DNA of 64,000 nucleotides from Clostridia bacterium (GTDB lineage Bacteria; Bacillota; Clostridia; Lachnospirales; Lachnospiraceae), in contig CAJTIM010000013.1 in assembly GCA_910576325.1 (NCBI GenBank), positions 1 to 64,000 on the forward strand, written 5' to 3'. Shown here piece by piece: positions 35,146 through 43,039 of the stretch; the stretch's first letter is position 1; the number at the start of each line of letters is the position of its first letter. The position numbers and the translations under genes were made by a program. A model generated the notes under the pieces. The model was given only the letters and a program-made list of their open reading frames with translations, was not told where the DNA came from and searched no databases.

Positions 35146-35901
35146 TTAAAGGCTCTCGCCCTCCTTGTAGGAATAATCGGGGATTCCCCTTTTCGGTTTC
35201 TCCTTTTTCTCCCGGTTTAACCAGCGGCGCAATGCGGCGGCATGGCACACATAATCATTCCCTGTGGCAGCTATGAACTCGCTCATTTCCTCAATGAGCC
35301 GTTCCAGCCTGTCCGGGTATTCCTCTTTCAGTTCCGCATATTCGCTTTCAGAGAGTAAAACATTCTGGTATCTGCCAAACGGGGCGGGCGGCTTCTCACT
35401 CGCTCCTTTTAGTTGGTTCTCTTTTAGTTTGTTTATAGTAAGTTGGTTAGGGGTCGGTTTTCCGTCCAACGCAAAGGTTGGTTTTCCGTCCTTATGAGGG
35501 TCGCTTTTCCGGCTATCAGAGGGTCGGTTTTCCGGCTGTATGGCGGTCATATGGTCGGAAAACTGTACCAATGGGATTTGTGGCACTTTTACATAAAGGC
35601 GGTTCGGTGCGGAAAAGCCCCGGCGTTCCCTCACCAGAAGCCCGGCAGCGTCCAGCTCGTTCAGTGCGGCTTTTATGGCGGTGCTGCCTTTATCCAGCAT
35701 TTCCGCTATCTCCGAAACAGGGTAGACAATGTATGTCCTGCCCTCATTGTCCTGCCAGCCGTTCTTCTGTGAGAGTTCGGAACGGTCAAGGAGCAGCGAA
35801 TAAAGCAGCTTTGCGGTCTGTGACAAGTCCATTTTCAGCAGAAAACGGGGGTATCGGAAAAACGGCGGCATGATGGTGTCGGCTGTGATGTATTCGGTTA
35901 T
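35146..35901 (-). CDS. Replication initiator (RepA N-domain) of the nested transposon
   Basis: About 251 residues. The N-terminal winged helix (MPPFFRYPRFLLKMDLSQTAKLLY) and the C-terminal region (CHAAALRRWLNREKKEKPKRG) fit RepA-like initiators. No ATG lies near the strong site AGGAGGTGA: well spaced is ATA 35901, while a GTG lies inside the site itself. The first ATG comes 38 bases later, inside the domain. A hinge holds repeated DGKPT/NRPSDS words like the NPT repeats of the ICE RepA. Confidence 0.82.
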   Translation of the reverse strand: MTEYITADTIMPPFFRYPRFLLKMDLSQTAKLLYSLLLDRSELSQKNGWQDNEGRTYIVYPVSEIAEMLDKGSTAIKAALNELDAAGLLVRERRGFSAPNRLYVKVPQIPLVQFSDHMTAIQPENRPSDSRKSDPHKDGKPTFALDGKPTPNQLTINKLKENQLKGASEKPPAPFGRYQNVLLSESEYAELKEEYPDRLERLIEEMSEFIAATGNDYVCHAAALRRWLNREKKEKPKRGIPDYSYKEGESL

Positions 35902-36011
35902 GGTTCTCACCTCCTGTCTGTGGCTTCTTGTTACGCAGTTAAAACGGCTTTTTCTGGGGTAAAGGATAAATGTATCGCATACCCGCCCAGGGCGGTCTAA
36001 AAAGCCTTGAT

Positions 36012-36398
36012 TTACGGGGGTCTGGAATATCCTAAAGCGTGACATTTATCCCTCTGTTTCCGCTTGCGCTGTGCGGCTCTGATTCTTTTCATGCGTCCGG
36101 CGCACTCCGGGCAGTATTTCCCCCGGTTGGACTTGGGGAGAAAATACCCGCCGCACTCGGTACAGCGTTTCCTGTCTGCCCGGTGCAAAAGGGCGGCTTC
36201 CAGTTTCCCGTCCAGCGGCAGCACGGCGGCAATGAACCAGCGGCACAAGAGGGAATAGCTGATACTCTGGACGCATACGCAAGGCTCGCCGTTATCCAGC
36301 AGGATACAGTTGCCGTTATCGTAGTTGCAGCACTCATGCACAAGACGGCGGGCGGCTCTGTGTTGCTGGTAGTCCATGTAGGGGCGTTTACCGTTCAT
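36012..36398 (-). CDS. Cysteine-rich VLP-type zinc-ribbon protein of the nested transposon
   Basis: 128 residues; paralogue of 15306-15671 with the same CCNYDNGNCILLDNG and SYSLLCRWF cores and ribbon CTECGGYF...YCPEC. Starts inside the end of the relaxase gene (11-base overlap), so translation is coupled. Function unknown, probably tied to mobilization. Confidence 0.85.
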   Translation of the reverse strand: MNGKRPYMDYQQHRAARRLVHECCNYDNGNCILLDNGEPCVCVQSISYSLLCRWFIAAVLPLDGKLEAALLHRADRKRCTECGGYFLPKSNRGKYCPECAGRMKRIRAAQRKRKQRDKCHALGYSRPP

Positions 36399-38028
36399 TT
36401 TCCCGCCCCTTTCCCCGTTCCGGCTCCCGGCGTAAGATTCGGTCAAGATTGCTTTTCACGGTCTGCAATTCCCGGACACTTGCTTTCTTCTCCCGGTACT
36501 CGTTGTAAAGGGCGTTTTTCTCTTTGGTTAGCTGCTCAATCTCGGTTTGTAATGCTTTGGACGCTGGCAGCTTGGAGAGTCCCTGTGCCTTGAAATACCG
36601 GGCGGCAGATTCGGAAATGATAAACTCGCTTTCGTGCTGCTCCCGGTAGGCTCTCCGGGCTTTTTCCGTTTTCTGCGCCCGCAGTCCGTCACGGGCTGGC
36701 TTGGTCTTGATGTACGCCAATAGCTGTTTCTGCAAGTCCTTTTTCTCCTGCAAGGTGCTTTCCACGGTTTTCAGTTTCCCGGTCACTTCATGCAGCCCGG
36801 CACTGGCAGCAGCAAGGGCGGCTTCCAGTTCCTCCGGGGAAGAAAAGCCGGATTCCTCATAAATGCTCATGGTCGCCGCCATTTGCTTTAGGTTGTGAAC
36901 AGCCGCCCAGCGGTCATATCCGATACCCTTGCCCTCGGCTCGTTTCGCTTCCCGGTCTACCATGCGCTGTACGCTGTCCTGTTTCGGGGCGTTTATAGCG
37001 GCTTTATTCCGCTGTAAACGGTCTTTTATGCTGCGGGGGTATTCTTGTTTGGGTGTGAGTGTTTCGACGGCTCTGGCGGCGTTCCGTGCGTTTATGGTGA
37101 GTGCTTCCAGTATGGCGGCACGGTCAAAATCATCACCTAATTTCCGGGCGGTGATGGGCTTCGTCCTGTCCGGGGTGAGATAGCTCAATCTTCCCCGGCT
37201 CTCCTTGACGGTCACGCCCTCCCGGAGAAGCAGAGAGGAAAATTCCTCAAAGGTGGTGGCGGCAGAAACGGCTTGACCTATGGTCTGCCTTAGCTTTTCC
37301 TTGTCGGTTTCAAACTTGGTCTGTCTGGGCGGTTCTCCTGTGGCGGCATGGGAAGCGTTCTCTTTATCCAGTGCGGCTTGTCCTTTCCGCTTCGCCCAAT
37401 ACTCACGCTCGGTAACTCTGTTTTTGCTGCCATTGAGTAAATCAATCTGATAGAGGTTTTCCCGGTGGCACATCTCCATGACTTCCGCTTTGAAATACTC
37501 CATAGCTGCGTCCGTACAGCGGTGCTTGCAGCCCTCCCTTGTGTCGGCTGGTCTTTCCATGTAGGGCAGTAGCGGCACTTCTGCAATCCGCAAGCTGTTT
37601 ATAACGATATGCACATGGATATTGCCGCTGTGGTTATGCCCGTCCGGGTGGGTGCATACAAGGGCTTGGTGTCCGGGGAAATGTTCTTTACAGAACTGCT
37701 CGCCCAACTCCTGCGCCCGGTCTATGGATAGCCCATTGTCGGTAGCGTCACGGGGGTCAAAACTGATAATGTAATGGTGGCTCTTTACGTCCTCCCGTTT
37801 CTGGTTCTTGCCGTATTTCAGATTGGAGCGCATACACGCTATGGCGAAATCTTCCCCGCCGCAATTAAGGGAAGCTATGCGGTAATCGTCACGGGGAAGA
37901 AGCCGCCCATTTTTATCAAGAGTGGGCTTCATAGTAAACTCGTCATGCTCAAAAGTTAGGTACTGTTCAGCCGCCCCATAGTCGGCATTTTTAGAGCTGA
38001 TATGTTTGAACGTTGCCAACGGCTTCAC
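36388..38028 (-). CDS. Relaxase of the nested transposon
   Basis: 546 residues. MobA/MobL-type: opens MKPLATFKHISSKNADYGAA, metal-binding histidines in HPDGHNHSGNIHVHIVIN (127-140), and a long C-terminal coiled coil. Differs clearly from the ICE relaxase, so the two elements should use different oriT sites. Overlaps mobC by 38 bases. The element lacks its own T4SS and would borrow the VirD4/T4SS of the ICE. Confidence 0.92.
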   Translation of the reverse strand: MKPLATFKHISSKNADYGAAEQYLTFEHDEFTMKPTLDKNGRLLPRDDYRIASLNCGGEDFAIACMRSNLKYGKNQKREDVKSHHYIISFDPRDATDNGLSIDRAQELGEQFCKEHFPGHQALVCTHPDGHNHSGNIHVHIVINSLRIAEVPLLPYMERPADTREGCKHRCTDAAMEYFKAEVMEMCHRENLYQIDLLNGSKNRVTEREYWAKRKGQAALDKENASHAATGEPPRQTKFETDKEKLRQTIGQAVSAATTFEEFSSLLLREGVTVKESRGRLSYLTPDRTKPITARKLGDDFDRAAILEALTINARNAARAVETLTPKQEYPRSIKDRLQRNKAAINAPKQDSVQRMVDREAKRAEGKGIGYDRWAAVHNLKQMAATMSIYEESGFSSPEELEAALAAASAGLHEVTGKLKTVESTLQEKKDLQKQLLAYIKTKPARDGLRAQKTEKARRAYREQHESEFIISESAARYFKAQGLSKLPASKALQTEIEQLTKEKNALYNEYREKKASVRELQTVKSNLDRILRREPERGKGRENER

Positions 38029-38386
38029 CTACTTTCTGCAAGACTTCAAACTTCAAGGCGGCAAGCTCCGCTATGGCGGCTTGTACCTCTTTTGAGAGTG
38101 CGTTATAAGGTGCGCCGTACTCGTTCAGACAGCGGGCAATCTGATTCAAGTTGCCGCCGATTTTCCCGTACTCGGCGGTTAGCTTCCCAACGGCAGAGAG
38201 CAATTCATCATTGACCGGGGAAACGGTGATAACCGGGCGTATGCTTGACTTAATGAGGGCTTGCCGGATAAATTCGGCTTGGCTCATTTTGCAGAGGGTG
38301 ACACGCTCGGCAAACTCGGCGTATTCTTCCTCGGTTAAGCGTGTCTTGATTACCCTATGGCGGTGGGGCGTGTTATATTTTTTCAT
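37991..38386 (-). CDS. mobC: MobC-type relaxosome protein of the nested transposon
   Basis: 131 residues from ATG 38386 (GAAAGGAGGTTCACAGCC). RHH-like N-terminus (TRLTEEEYAEFAERV), then YGKIGGNLNQIARCLNEYGAP, the MobC signature. Longer upstream frame lacks a ribosome site. Confidence 0.9.
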   Translation of the reverse strand: MKKYNTPHRHRVIKTRLTEEEYAEFAERVTLCKMSQAEFIRQALIKSSIRPVITVSPVNDELLSAVGKLTAEYGKIGGNLNQIARCLNEYGAPYNALSKEVQAAIAELAALKFEVLQKVGEAVGNVQTYQL

Positions 38387-38422
38387 GGCTGTGAACCTCC
38401 TTTCGTGGGTGGATTTTTTCAA

Positions 38423-38466
38423 GCGGCTCAAGCCGCAAAAAGGCGGGCTTGGGGTGGCAACCCCAA
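38423..38466. other. Candidate oriT of the nested transposon
   Basis: Directly upstream of mobC: hairpin GCGGCT-ca-AGCCGC (38423-38436) and TTGGGGT-ggca-ACCCCAA (38449-38466), followed by CAAGATTCCCGCAGG. Location and paired stems fit an oriT; nick site unproven. Confidence 0.55.
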
Positions 38467-38602
38467 CAAGATTCCCGCAGGACAAAATGAGCCGGTAGGC
38501 GAAATTTGGTACTGTGGTAGAATCTTGCTCTAAGAAAGTGGCGGCTTCCTCTGTGTGGGCTTTTGCTGATACCCCCGGCTTGCTCGGCGTGGATTCTGCC
38601 AA

Positions 38603-38981
38603 TTATGCGGCGGTATTTCTCCCTCTATTACTTACTACGCACGGCAAGGCAAATCTGGCAAAGTTCCCCGGAATTTCTTTTCGTGTTTTCACAACAGCAT
38701 TTGACAAAAACGGAAAACTGGAAGCCTTTTTTGGCTTGAAATCAGTTCCGTTTTGTAGTGATATACGGACAGTTTCAAAAAACGCCAAACTTTCCGGCAA
38801 TTATTTTTCCCCTTATTACCTACTACGGGAAAAAAGGAAATTTAGGCAATGTTTTCAGAAAGTAGTTGAATTATTTTATTACGGTGCAAAATCCGGCTTG
38901 GTTTTGGGCGCAAAAAAACAGGAAACCTTTTCTTGATTTCCTGTCTTTGGCTGCCGCTGATGGGCGGCGGTTATTCTGTTA
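38603..38981. other. 380-base gap with a repeated motif
   Basis: No gene seen. On the minus strand GTAGTAAGTAATAGAGGG (near 38645) and GTAGTAGGTAATAAGGGG (near 38827) recur about 180 bases apart, each followed by an AAATA run. They may be regulator sites upstream of the mobC/relaxase operon. Confidence 0.4.
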
Positions 38982-39410
38982 TCATTCCCCGGAAGCAAAC
39001 TTGTAGCCCACGCCTAAAACGGTTTTTATGTAAGTGGGCTTGCCGCTGTCCGGCTCTATCTTTTTCCGTAGATTGCATATCACATTTGACACGCTTGACT
39101 GGCAGCTTTCGCTTTCCATGCTCCACACGGCTTCAAAGATTTGCGCCTTTGTGAATACCCGCCCCGGACTGGCGGCAAGGTAGCAGAGTGCGCCGTACTC
39201 TAAACGGGTGAGGGGAATGTCTGTGCCGTTTTTTAATACCCGGCGTTGGTGCAATTTTATTTCCAATCCCGGAAAAGTAAGTGCCGGGGAGTGGGGCGGC
39301 TGCATGGCTTCCAGCGGTATCATATCCGCAAGGGCGGCTATGGCTTTCTCAACCGCTTTTTCTTCTGTGTCGTTAAATATAAGCATGACTATTTTTGCGA
39401 CAAATCTCAC
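38982..39410 (-). CDS. OmpR-type winged-helix regulator without receiver domain
   Basis: About 142 residues. The C-terminal half is a full OmpR-type DNA-binding domain (PLTRLEYGALCYLAASPGRV...VSNVICNLRKKIEP...VLGVGYKF). The first 50 residues are not a receiver and carry no phospho-acceptor. Start is uncertain: GTG 39410 lies inside AGGAGGTGA; the next ATG is eight codons on. Follows the HTH gene by 6 bases. Confidence 0.75.
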   Translation of the reverse strand: MRFVAKIVMLIFNDTEEKAVEKAIAALADMIPLEAMQPPHSPALTFPGLEIKLHQRRVLKNGTDIPLTRLEYGALCYLAASPGRVFTKAQIFEAVWSMESESCQSSVSNVICNLRKKIEPDSGKPTYIKTVLGVGYKFASGE

Positions 39411-39416
39411 CTCCTG

Positions 39417-39629
39417 TTAGGTAGGCTGTCCGTCAAAGCGGAACTGGAACAGGGCAGCGATAAGCCGCCGTTTGATATTGTCCTCGGTGTCCTTGTTGAC
39501 GTGTCCGTTTTCAAGGGAAGCAAGCCGGATTCGCTTGCTGTAATGCCGCAAAACCTCGTCAATGGCTTCCGGCTCGCCGCTGGTCGCCCGGACAATCGTT
39601 TCATACGGCACAAGTTTAGGATTCCTCAC
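39417..39629 (-). CDS. Small HTH protein of the nested transposon
   Basis: 70 residues from GTG 39629 (GGAGGTGCTTTTCC ahead). LVPYETIVRATSGEPEAIDEVLRHYSKRI then NIKRRLIAALFQFRF is the HTH family paired with sigma-like genes; paralogue of 6335-6574. Overlaps the sigma-like gene by 14 bases, the same arrangement as in the ICE. Confidence 0.8.
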   Translation of the reverse strand: MRNPKLVPYETIVRATSGEPEAIDEVLRHYSKRIRLASLENGHVNKDTEDNIKRRLIAALFQFRFDGQPT

Positions 39630-40059
39630 GGAAAAGCACCTCCATTTCTTTATGCAGCATTTGCAAGGCACTGTGTATGTGATGCCACGCCGTACTCCGG
39701 CAGCGTCCGTACATTTCCCCGATTTCCTGTTGTGTATAATCTCCGAAAAAGTAAAGGAAAATAATTTCCCGCTTTCTTTCCGGCAGAGATAACAGGGCGG
39801 CGGCAAGTTCCCCATTGGTGAGGATAACTGTCTGACCGCATATCGTAATGGGATATTCTTCATAGGGTGCTTCAAAATATTCGTCTGTCGTGCCTAAAGG
39901 GTAAAACTTTTCTTCTGTGAGGTATTCAAGGGATATTTCTTTTTGCCGCCGTCTGCTCCTATCACGCCATGCGTTGAGTGCCGCAAAGCGTATGACGGTC
40001 TTGCAAAAGCCATTGAACGTATACATGATATGTTCCTTGTATGCTTCTGTGCAAGGCAT
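39616..40059 (-). CDS. Sigma-70-like factor of the nested transposon
   Basis: 147 residues. MYTFNGFCKTVIRFAALNAWRDRSRRRQKEISLE is the family N-terminus; LPERKREIIFLYFFGDYTQQEIGEMYGRCRSTAWHHIHSA is sigma region 4. ATG 40059 follows AAGGGGGAATCATCT. Parallel in order to 6561-6995 of the ICE, suggesting that both elements use the same kind of regulatory pair. Confidence 0.82.
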   Translation of the reverse strand: MPCTEAYKEHIMYTFNGFCKTVIRFAALNAWRDRSRRRQKEISLEYLTEEKFYPLGTTDEYFEAPYEEYPITICGQTVILTNGELAAALLSLPERKREIIFLYFFGDYTQQEIGEMYGRCRSTAWHHIHSALQMLHKEMEVLFREES

Positions 40060-40195
40060 AGATGATTCCCCCTTTCTCCCACATAGGGCGGTGCATGGTT
40101 TACGGTTGCTTGTTTATAATTCAAAGTAACAACAACTCTATGCGCAGGTCTTAACTCGTTTCGCTACTTTAATTATCTTCTCCCGGTATCACATT

Positions 40196-41092
40196 TTACC
40201 ATTCACAAAAAACAATTTCAGCATTTTCGTAAATAGGACATATATCTTTCAAGATATTCCTTTTGACAGTTTGTATTTTTTTATAATCAATATTATTGGT
40301 AATATAAATGCAAACTTTTATGTGCATACCAATTTTATATATGTCACATTTTTGCAATGTCATAATACCGCTAAGATTCTTTTCTACAAATTGGAAAACT
40401 GTTCTTTTTAGTTCCTGATTCGTTGTCAACCCTCCTGACAATTCGCGGAAAGAAGATATGAAAACACTTATTGGTTCTTTTATTGCAGGCAAGACTATAA
40501 TTGTCGTAATGAAAAAATCTCCAGTATAATGAAGAAAACCCAAACTTCCGTTAATATCTATCAGTTTTATCAAGAACGCAGACAGTGCTACGCCCAAAGA
40601 TAATATGCCGTCGATAAAATTTCCTTTCGATTCTGTTGCTAAAAGTGTACTGGAATCATTAGTTTTACGGCTCTGGCTTCTGTTAAAAAAAGACAGCCCA
40701 AAACATATGATACACATAAGTATCTCATAAGGAATTACAGGTTCAATCATCAAAGGGGTTCCAACGCCATATGCAAAATACCCCCATGCTGCTTTTGCAG
40801 TACGAGCAACAGAAGAAAACAGCAGCACCAATGTTAATAAAGTTCTAAAAATAGAATATAATGGCTCTAAAAAATAAAGACCGTCCGGGTAATTCTTTGT
40901 CTTTTTATTACTAATTTTTGAAATTTCCAATGCTGCCAAACAAGAGCAGGAAGCAATCATTGAAAAGGAACAGTCTAAAAACAGAGCTTGAATATTTGTT
41001 ATCGAAAAAATCCAAAACCCACCTATTGCCATTATTAAGTTTACAATGCAGCTTACTATCAGCGATTTGCGTTCAATTTGTTTTTGTGTCAT
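40196..41092 (-). CDS. CDF-like membrane transporter lacking the usual metal ligands
   Basis: 298 residues from ATG 41092 (GGAGGTAACC). Six membrane helices and a cytoplasmic C-terminal domain in the cation diffusion facilitator layout. The helix-2 HxxxD site reads F43-S-M-I-A47 and helix 5 reads G157-N-F-I-D161, so three of the four zinc ligands are absent. The gene is divergent from a TetR regulator, recalling czcD/sczA pairs in streptococci. Substrate therefore uncertain. AT-rich cargo of the nested transposon. Confidence 0.75.
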   Translation of the reverse strand: MTQKQIERKSLIVSCIVNLIMAIGGFWIFSITNIQALFLDCSFSMIASCSCLAALEISKISNKKTKNYPDGLYFLEPLYSIFRTLLTLVLLFSSVARTAKAAWGYFAYGVGTPLMIEPVIPYEILMCIICFGLSFFNRSQSRKTNDSSTLLATESKGNFIDGILSLGVALSAFLIKLIDINGSLGFLHYTGDFFITTIIVLPAIKEPISVFISSFRELSGGLTTNQELKRTVFQFVEKNLSGIMTLQKCDIYKIGMHIKVCIYITNNIDYKKIQTVKRNILKDICPIYENAEIVFCEW

Positions 41093-41167
41093 GGTTACCT
41101 CCATTGCCTTGGAATTTTATAGTATTCAGATTGACATATCCGTACAACAAGCAGTATACTATAACAT

Positions 41168-41218
41168 GTGTCGTTTTTCTATCTTCAATTTTATCTATAA
41201 TTGTTGCCTAAACGACAC
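41168..41218. promoter_or_regulatory. Inverted-repeat operator between transporter and TetR genes
   Basis: GTGTCGTTT (41168-41176) and AAACGACAC (41210-41218) are perfect inverted 9-mers whose centres lie 42 bases apart, four helical turns. They sit in the divergent promoter region and fit a TetR-family operator. Confidence 0.65.
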
Positions 41219-41252
41219 TGCCGCTCGAAACTGTTGTTTAAAGGAGAAAACT

Positions 41253-41810
41253 ATGAATAAACATGATAGGCGGGTCAAAAAGACAATAAAAGCATTACAG
41301 TCTGCTCTTGCTGACGCAATGCTTGATAAGGAACTTCAAAAAATTACAGTACAGGAATTAGTCAACAAGGCAGACATACATAGAGCTACTTTTTATTCGC
41401 ACTACCATGATGTGTATGACTTATATGAGCAAATGGAACATGACGCTATATCTGAGTTCACTAAATTTATTAACGATAATCCAGCAGGTCATTACGAAAA
41501 TATTTATAATTCCATTATTGATTATATTTATGAAAATCCTGCCCTAAGCCGTTTGCTTTTTTTCGGAAAGGGAATTGACCACAAATTTCAAGAGCATATG
41601 TATGACATCATCGAAGAAAAATATCTTGAAATATGGATGCAAGAAGAAAATATATCTTCCGTTTCAGAAGAAATGCTCTATATGGCGACATATCATATTC
41701 AAGGCTGCCTCTCAATAATCTCACTTTGGATTAAGAATAATTTTTCTACCCCAAAGGAAAAAATAATCCAGCTTATTTATTCTATTGACGCAAGTTGGAA
41801 TATGCCATAA
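41253..41810 (+). CDS. TetR-family regulator
   Basis: 185 residues from ATG 41253 (AAAGGAGAAAACT). N-terminal HTH: LQKITVQELVNKADIHRATFYSHYHDVYDLY. The C-terminal half resembles the TetR_C_8 (DhaS/SczA-like) group. Only rightward gene of the nested transposon; divergent from the CDF-like gene and probably its regulator through the inverted repeat 41168-41218. Confidence 0.88.
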   Translation: MNKHDRRVKKTIKALQSALADAMLDKELQKITVQELVNKADIHRATFYSHYHDVYDLYEQMEHDAISEFTKFINDNPAGHYENIYNSIIDYIYENPALSRLLFFGKGIDHKFQEHMYDIIEEKYLEIWMQEENISSVSEEMLYMATYHIQGCLSIISLWIKNNFSTPKEKIIQLIYSIDASWNMP

Positions 41811-41842
41811 AAGAAATAATCTGTGTGGAGATAAAGAGGGAT

Positions 41843-42004
41843 TCCGTAGTAGTCGGCACTGTGGGAATGTGCATAACTTGCTGTCTTATGGAGTTGTGGG
41901 AAAGTCCGTTTGCAGAATGTGGGAAAGCTGCACTTTAGCTTTTCCATGTTCTGTGAACGGACTTTTCCATGACGGAATAGCAAGTTATACACATTTCCAC
42001 GGTG
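41843..42004. repeat. Large structured hairpin, copy 1 (nested transposon)
   Basis: Nested stems: GTGGGAATGTGCATAACTTG at the start pairs with CAAGTTATACACATTTCCAC at the end; inside, GGAAAGTCCGTT/AACGGACTTTTCC and TGGGAAAGC/GCTTTTCCA. Nearly the whole 148 bases fold. Copy 2 in the ICE (42496-42656) shares the sequence and keeps the stems where bases differ. Confidence 0.85.
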
Positions 42005-42096
42005 CTTGTCTTTTGGTCTTTAGTTCTTTTGTTCGGAATAGTGTGGTGCTGGCGGTCTATCTCTTGTTTTCGGTTGCTTCTTTACCGTACATGAGC

Positions 42097-42222
42097 ATTC
42101 GCGCCGGGGTTGTCGTTGCCGTAGCCCTCCATGAGATTGATTACGCCCCAAATGCCAAGCCCTGCTCCAAGTGCGATAACAAGTGTCTGCAAAACGTCTA
42201 CTGCGCTGTTGAAAAATGCCAT
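42097..42222 (-). pseudogene. maff2, 5' part (split by the nested transposon)
   Basis: ATG 42222 (GAAAGGATATATTC ahead) starts MAFFNSAVDVLQTLVIALG, then LGIWGVINLMEGYGNDNPGAN, the hallmark of the Maff2 family; 42 codons up to the transposon. As it stands translation adds three foreign residues and stops. Maff2 is a small hydrophobic T4SS-associated protein of Tn1549-type elements, between VirD4-side genes and the TrbL-like gene. Confidence 0.9.
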
Positions 42223-42298
42223 GAATATATCCTTTCTGCCGCGTCTGCGGCTGTCCGGCAAGCGGACAAAAGGCGGTCAGCGATTGGTCGCCGCCGCA

Positions 42299-42326
42299 TA
42301 AAAAAACCGCCCTGTATAAAGGCGGT
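42299..42326 (-). terminator. Terminator or attenuator ahead of maff2
   Basis: Minus strand ACCGCC-tttatacag-GGCGGT followed by TTTTTTT. It would end transcripts coming from the VirD4 operon about 80 bases before maff2, so maff2 probably needs read-through or its own promoter. Confidence 0.65.
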
Positions 42327-42495
42327 GTCCCCACGCTGCGTAACTTCTGCGGCGCGGCGGTATTCAGTTGTAAGGGTTTGGGCGGTACGCTGCCCGGTAG
42401 GGGCGCGTATCAGATAGCCCGTGTTTACGTTCTTGATTTCAGATCAGCTCCTTAAAAATATTTTTTATGAATGACAGGTAGGAAAGGGTCTTTTA

Positions 42496-42656
42496 TCCGT
42501 AGCCGTCGGCGGTGTGGGAATGTGGGTAACTGGCTGTCTTATGGGGCTGTGGGAAACGCTGTTTGCAGGACGTGGGAAAGCCGCACTTTGGCTTTTCCAT
42601 GTGCTGTGAATGGCGTTTTCCATAGCCCCATAGCCTGTTATCCACATTTCCATGCC
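42496..42656. repeat. Large structured hairpin, copy 2 (ICE)
   Basis: Same architecture as 41843-42004. Stems include AACGCTGTT/AATGGCGTT-type, ATGGGGCT/AGCCCCAT and GGGAAAGCC/GGCTTTTCC. The closing arm holds TTATCCACA, an exact DnaA-box consensus. Lies in the gene-free stretch 42223-42675 between maff2 and the 67-residue gene. Confidence 0.85.
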
Positions 42657-42675
42657 GCAAATCTTTTAAGCCCTG

Positions 42676-42879
42676 TCACTGTTTCGGGACAAGCCCCATG
42701 CGGCGGGCTATTTCCTCCGCGTAAAACTCCACATAGCGGCGTTCCATTTCTTCCCGCCACCGCCAATACTCCTGTATTGCTGCGTCAATGGCGTTTGCCG
42801 TATCCAGCAGCCACTTCATTTCAAGCTGTTTCCGTTGCTCCCGCTGCTTCTGCTGTTTCTTTCTGATACGCTTATTCAT
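42676..42879 (-). CDS. Small basic coiled-coil protein
   Basis: 67 residues from ATG 42879 (AGGAGGACGCAAGAA). KRIRKKQQKQREQRKQ start, then an acidic/aromatic helix (YWRWREEMERRYVEFYAEEI). Overlaps the 55-residue gene upstream. Conserved-looking accessory gene downstream of virD4; function unknown. Confidence 0.6.
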   Translation of the reverse strand: MNKRIRKKQQKQREQRKQLEMKWLLDTANAIDAAIQEYWRWREEMERRYVEFYAEEIARRMGLVPKQ

Positions 42880-43039
42880 TTCTTGCGTCCTCCTGTAAAT
42901 GCGCCCGGTTCTTCTCGTAAAGCCGTTCGCAATCCTTGATAAATTTCCGCAGGGCGGCTTGCCGCCGCTGTTCCTCCCGGATTTTCGGGTTGACAAGCAG
43001 GGTAAACCGCCCTTTGTCTGTGCCGGGGTGTTTATTCAC
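42872..43039 (-). CDS. Small accessory protein downstream of VirD4
   Basis: 55 residues from GTG 43039, which overlaps the virD4 stop; AGGAGGACGCAGACA lies directly ahead. GRFTLLVNPKIREEQRRQAALRKFIKDCERLY is basic and helical. Function unknown. Confidence 0.55.
   Translation of the reverse strand: MNKHPGTDKGRFTLLVNPKIREEQRRQAALRKFIKDCERLYEKNRAHLQEDARNE

Larger units (their letters stand above)
32204..42096. mobile_element. Serine-recombinase mobilizable transposon nested in maff2, about 9.9 kb
   Basis: Both ends carry GC followed inward by TCATGTnnnnTAAAGAAG as an inverted repeat (left 32204 onward; right reading inward from 42096). Large serine recombinases such as TnpX/TndX cut at a central dinucleotide and leave it at both ends. 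Contents: recombinase, TnpW, DnaC-like, RepA, zinc-ribbon protein, relaxase, MobC, three regulators, CDF-like transporter, TetR. No T4SS genes, so it must use a host ICE for transfer. A second GC at 42101-42102 would also restore the frame, but it lies outside the end symmetry. Confidence 0.85.
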
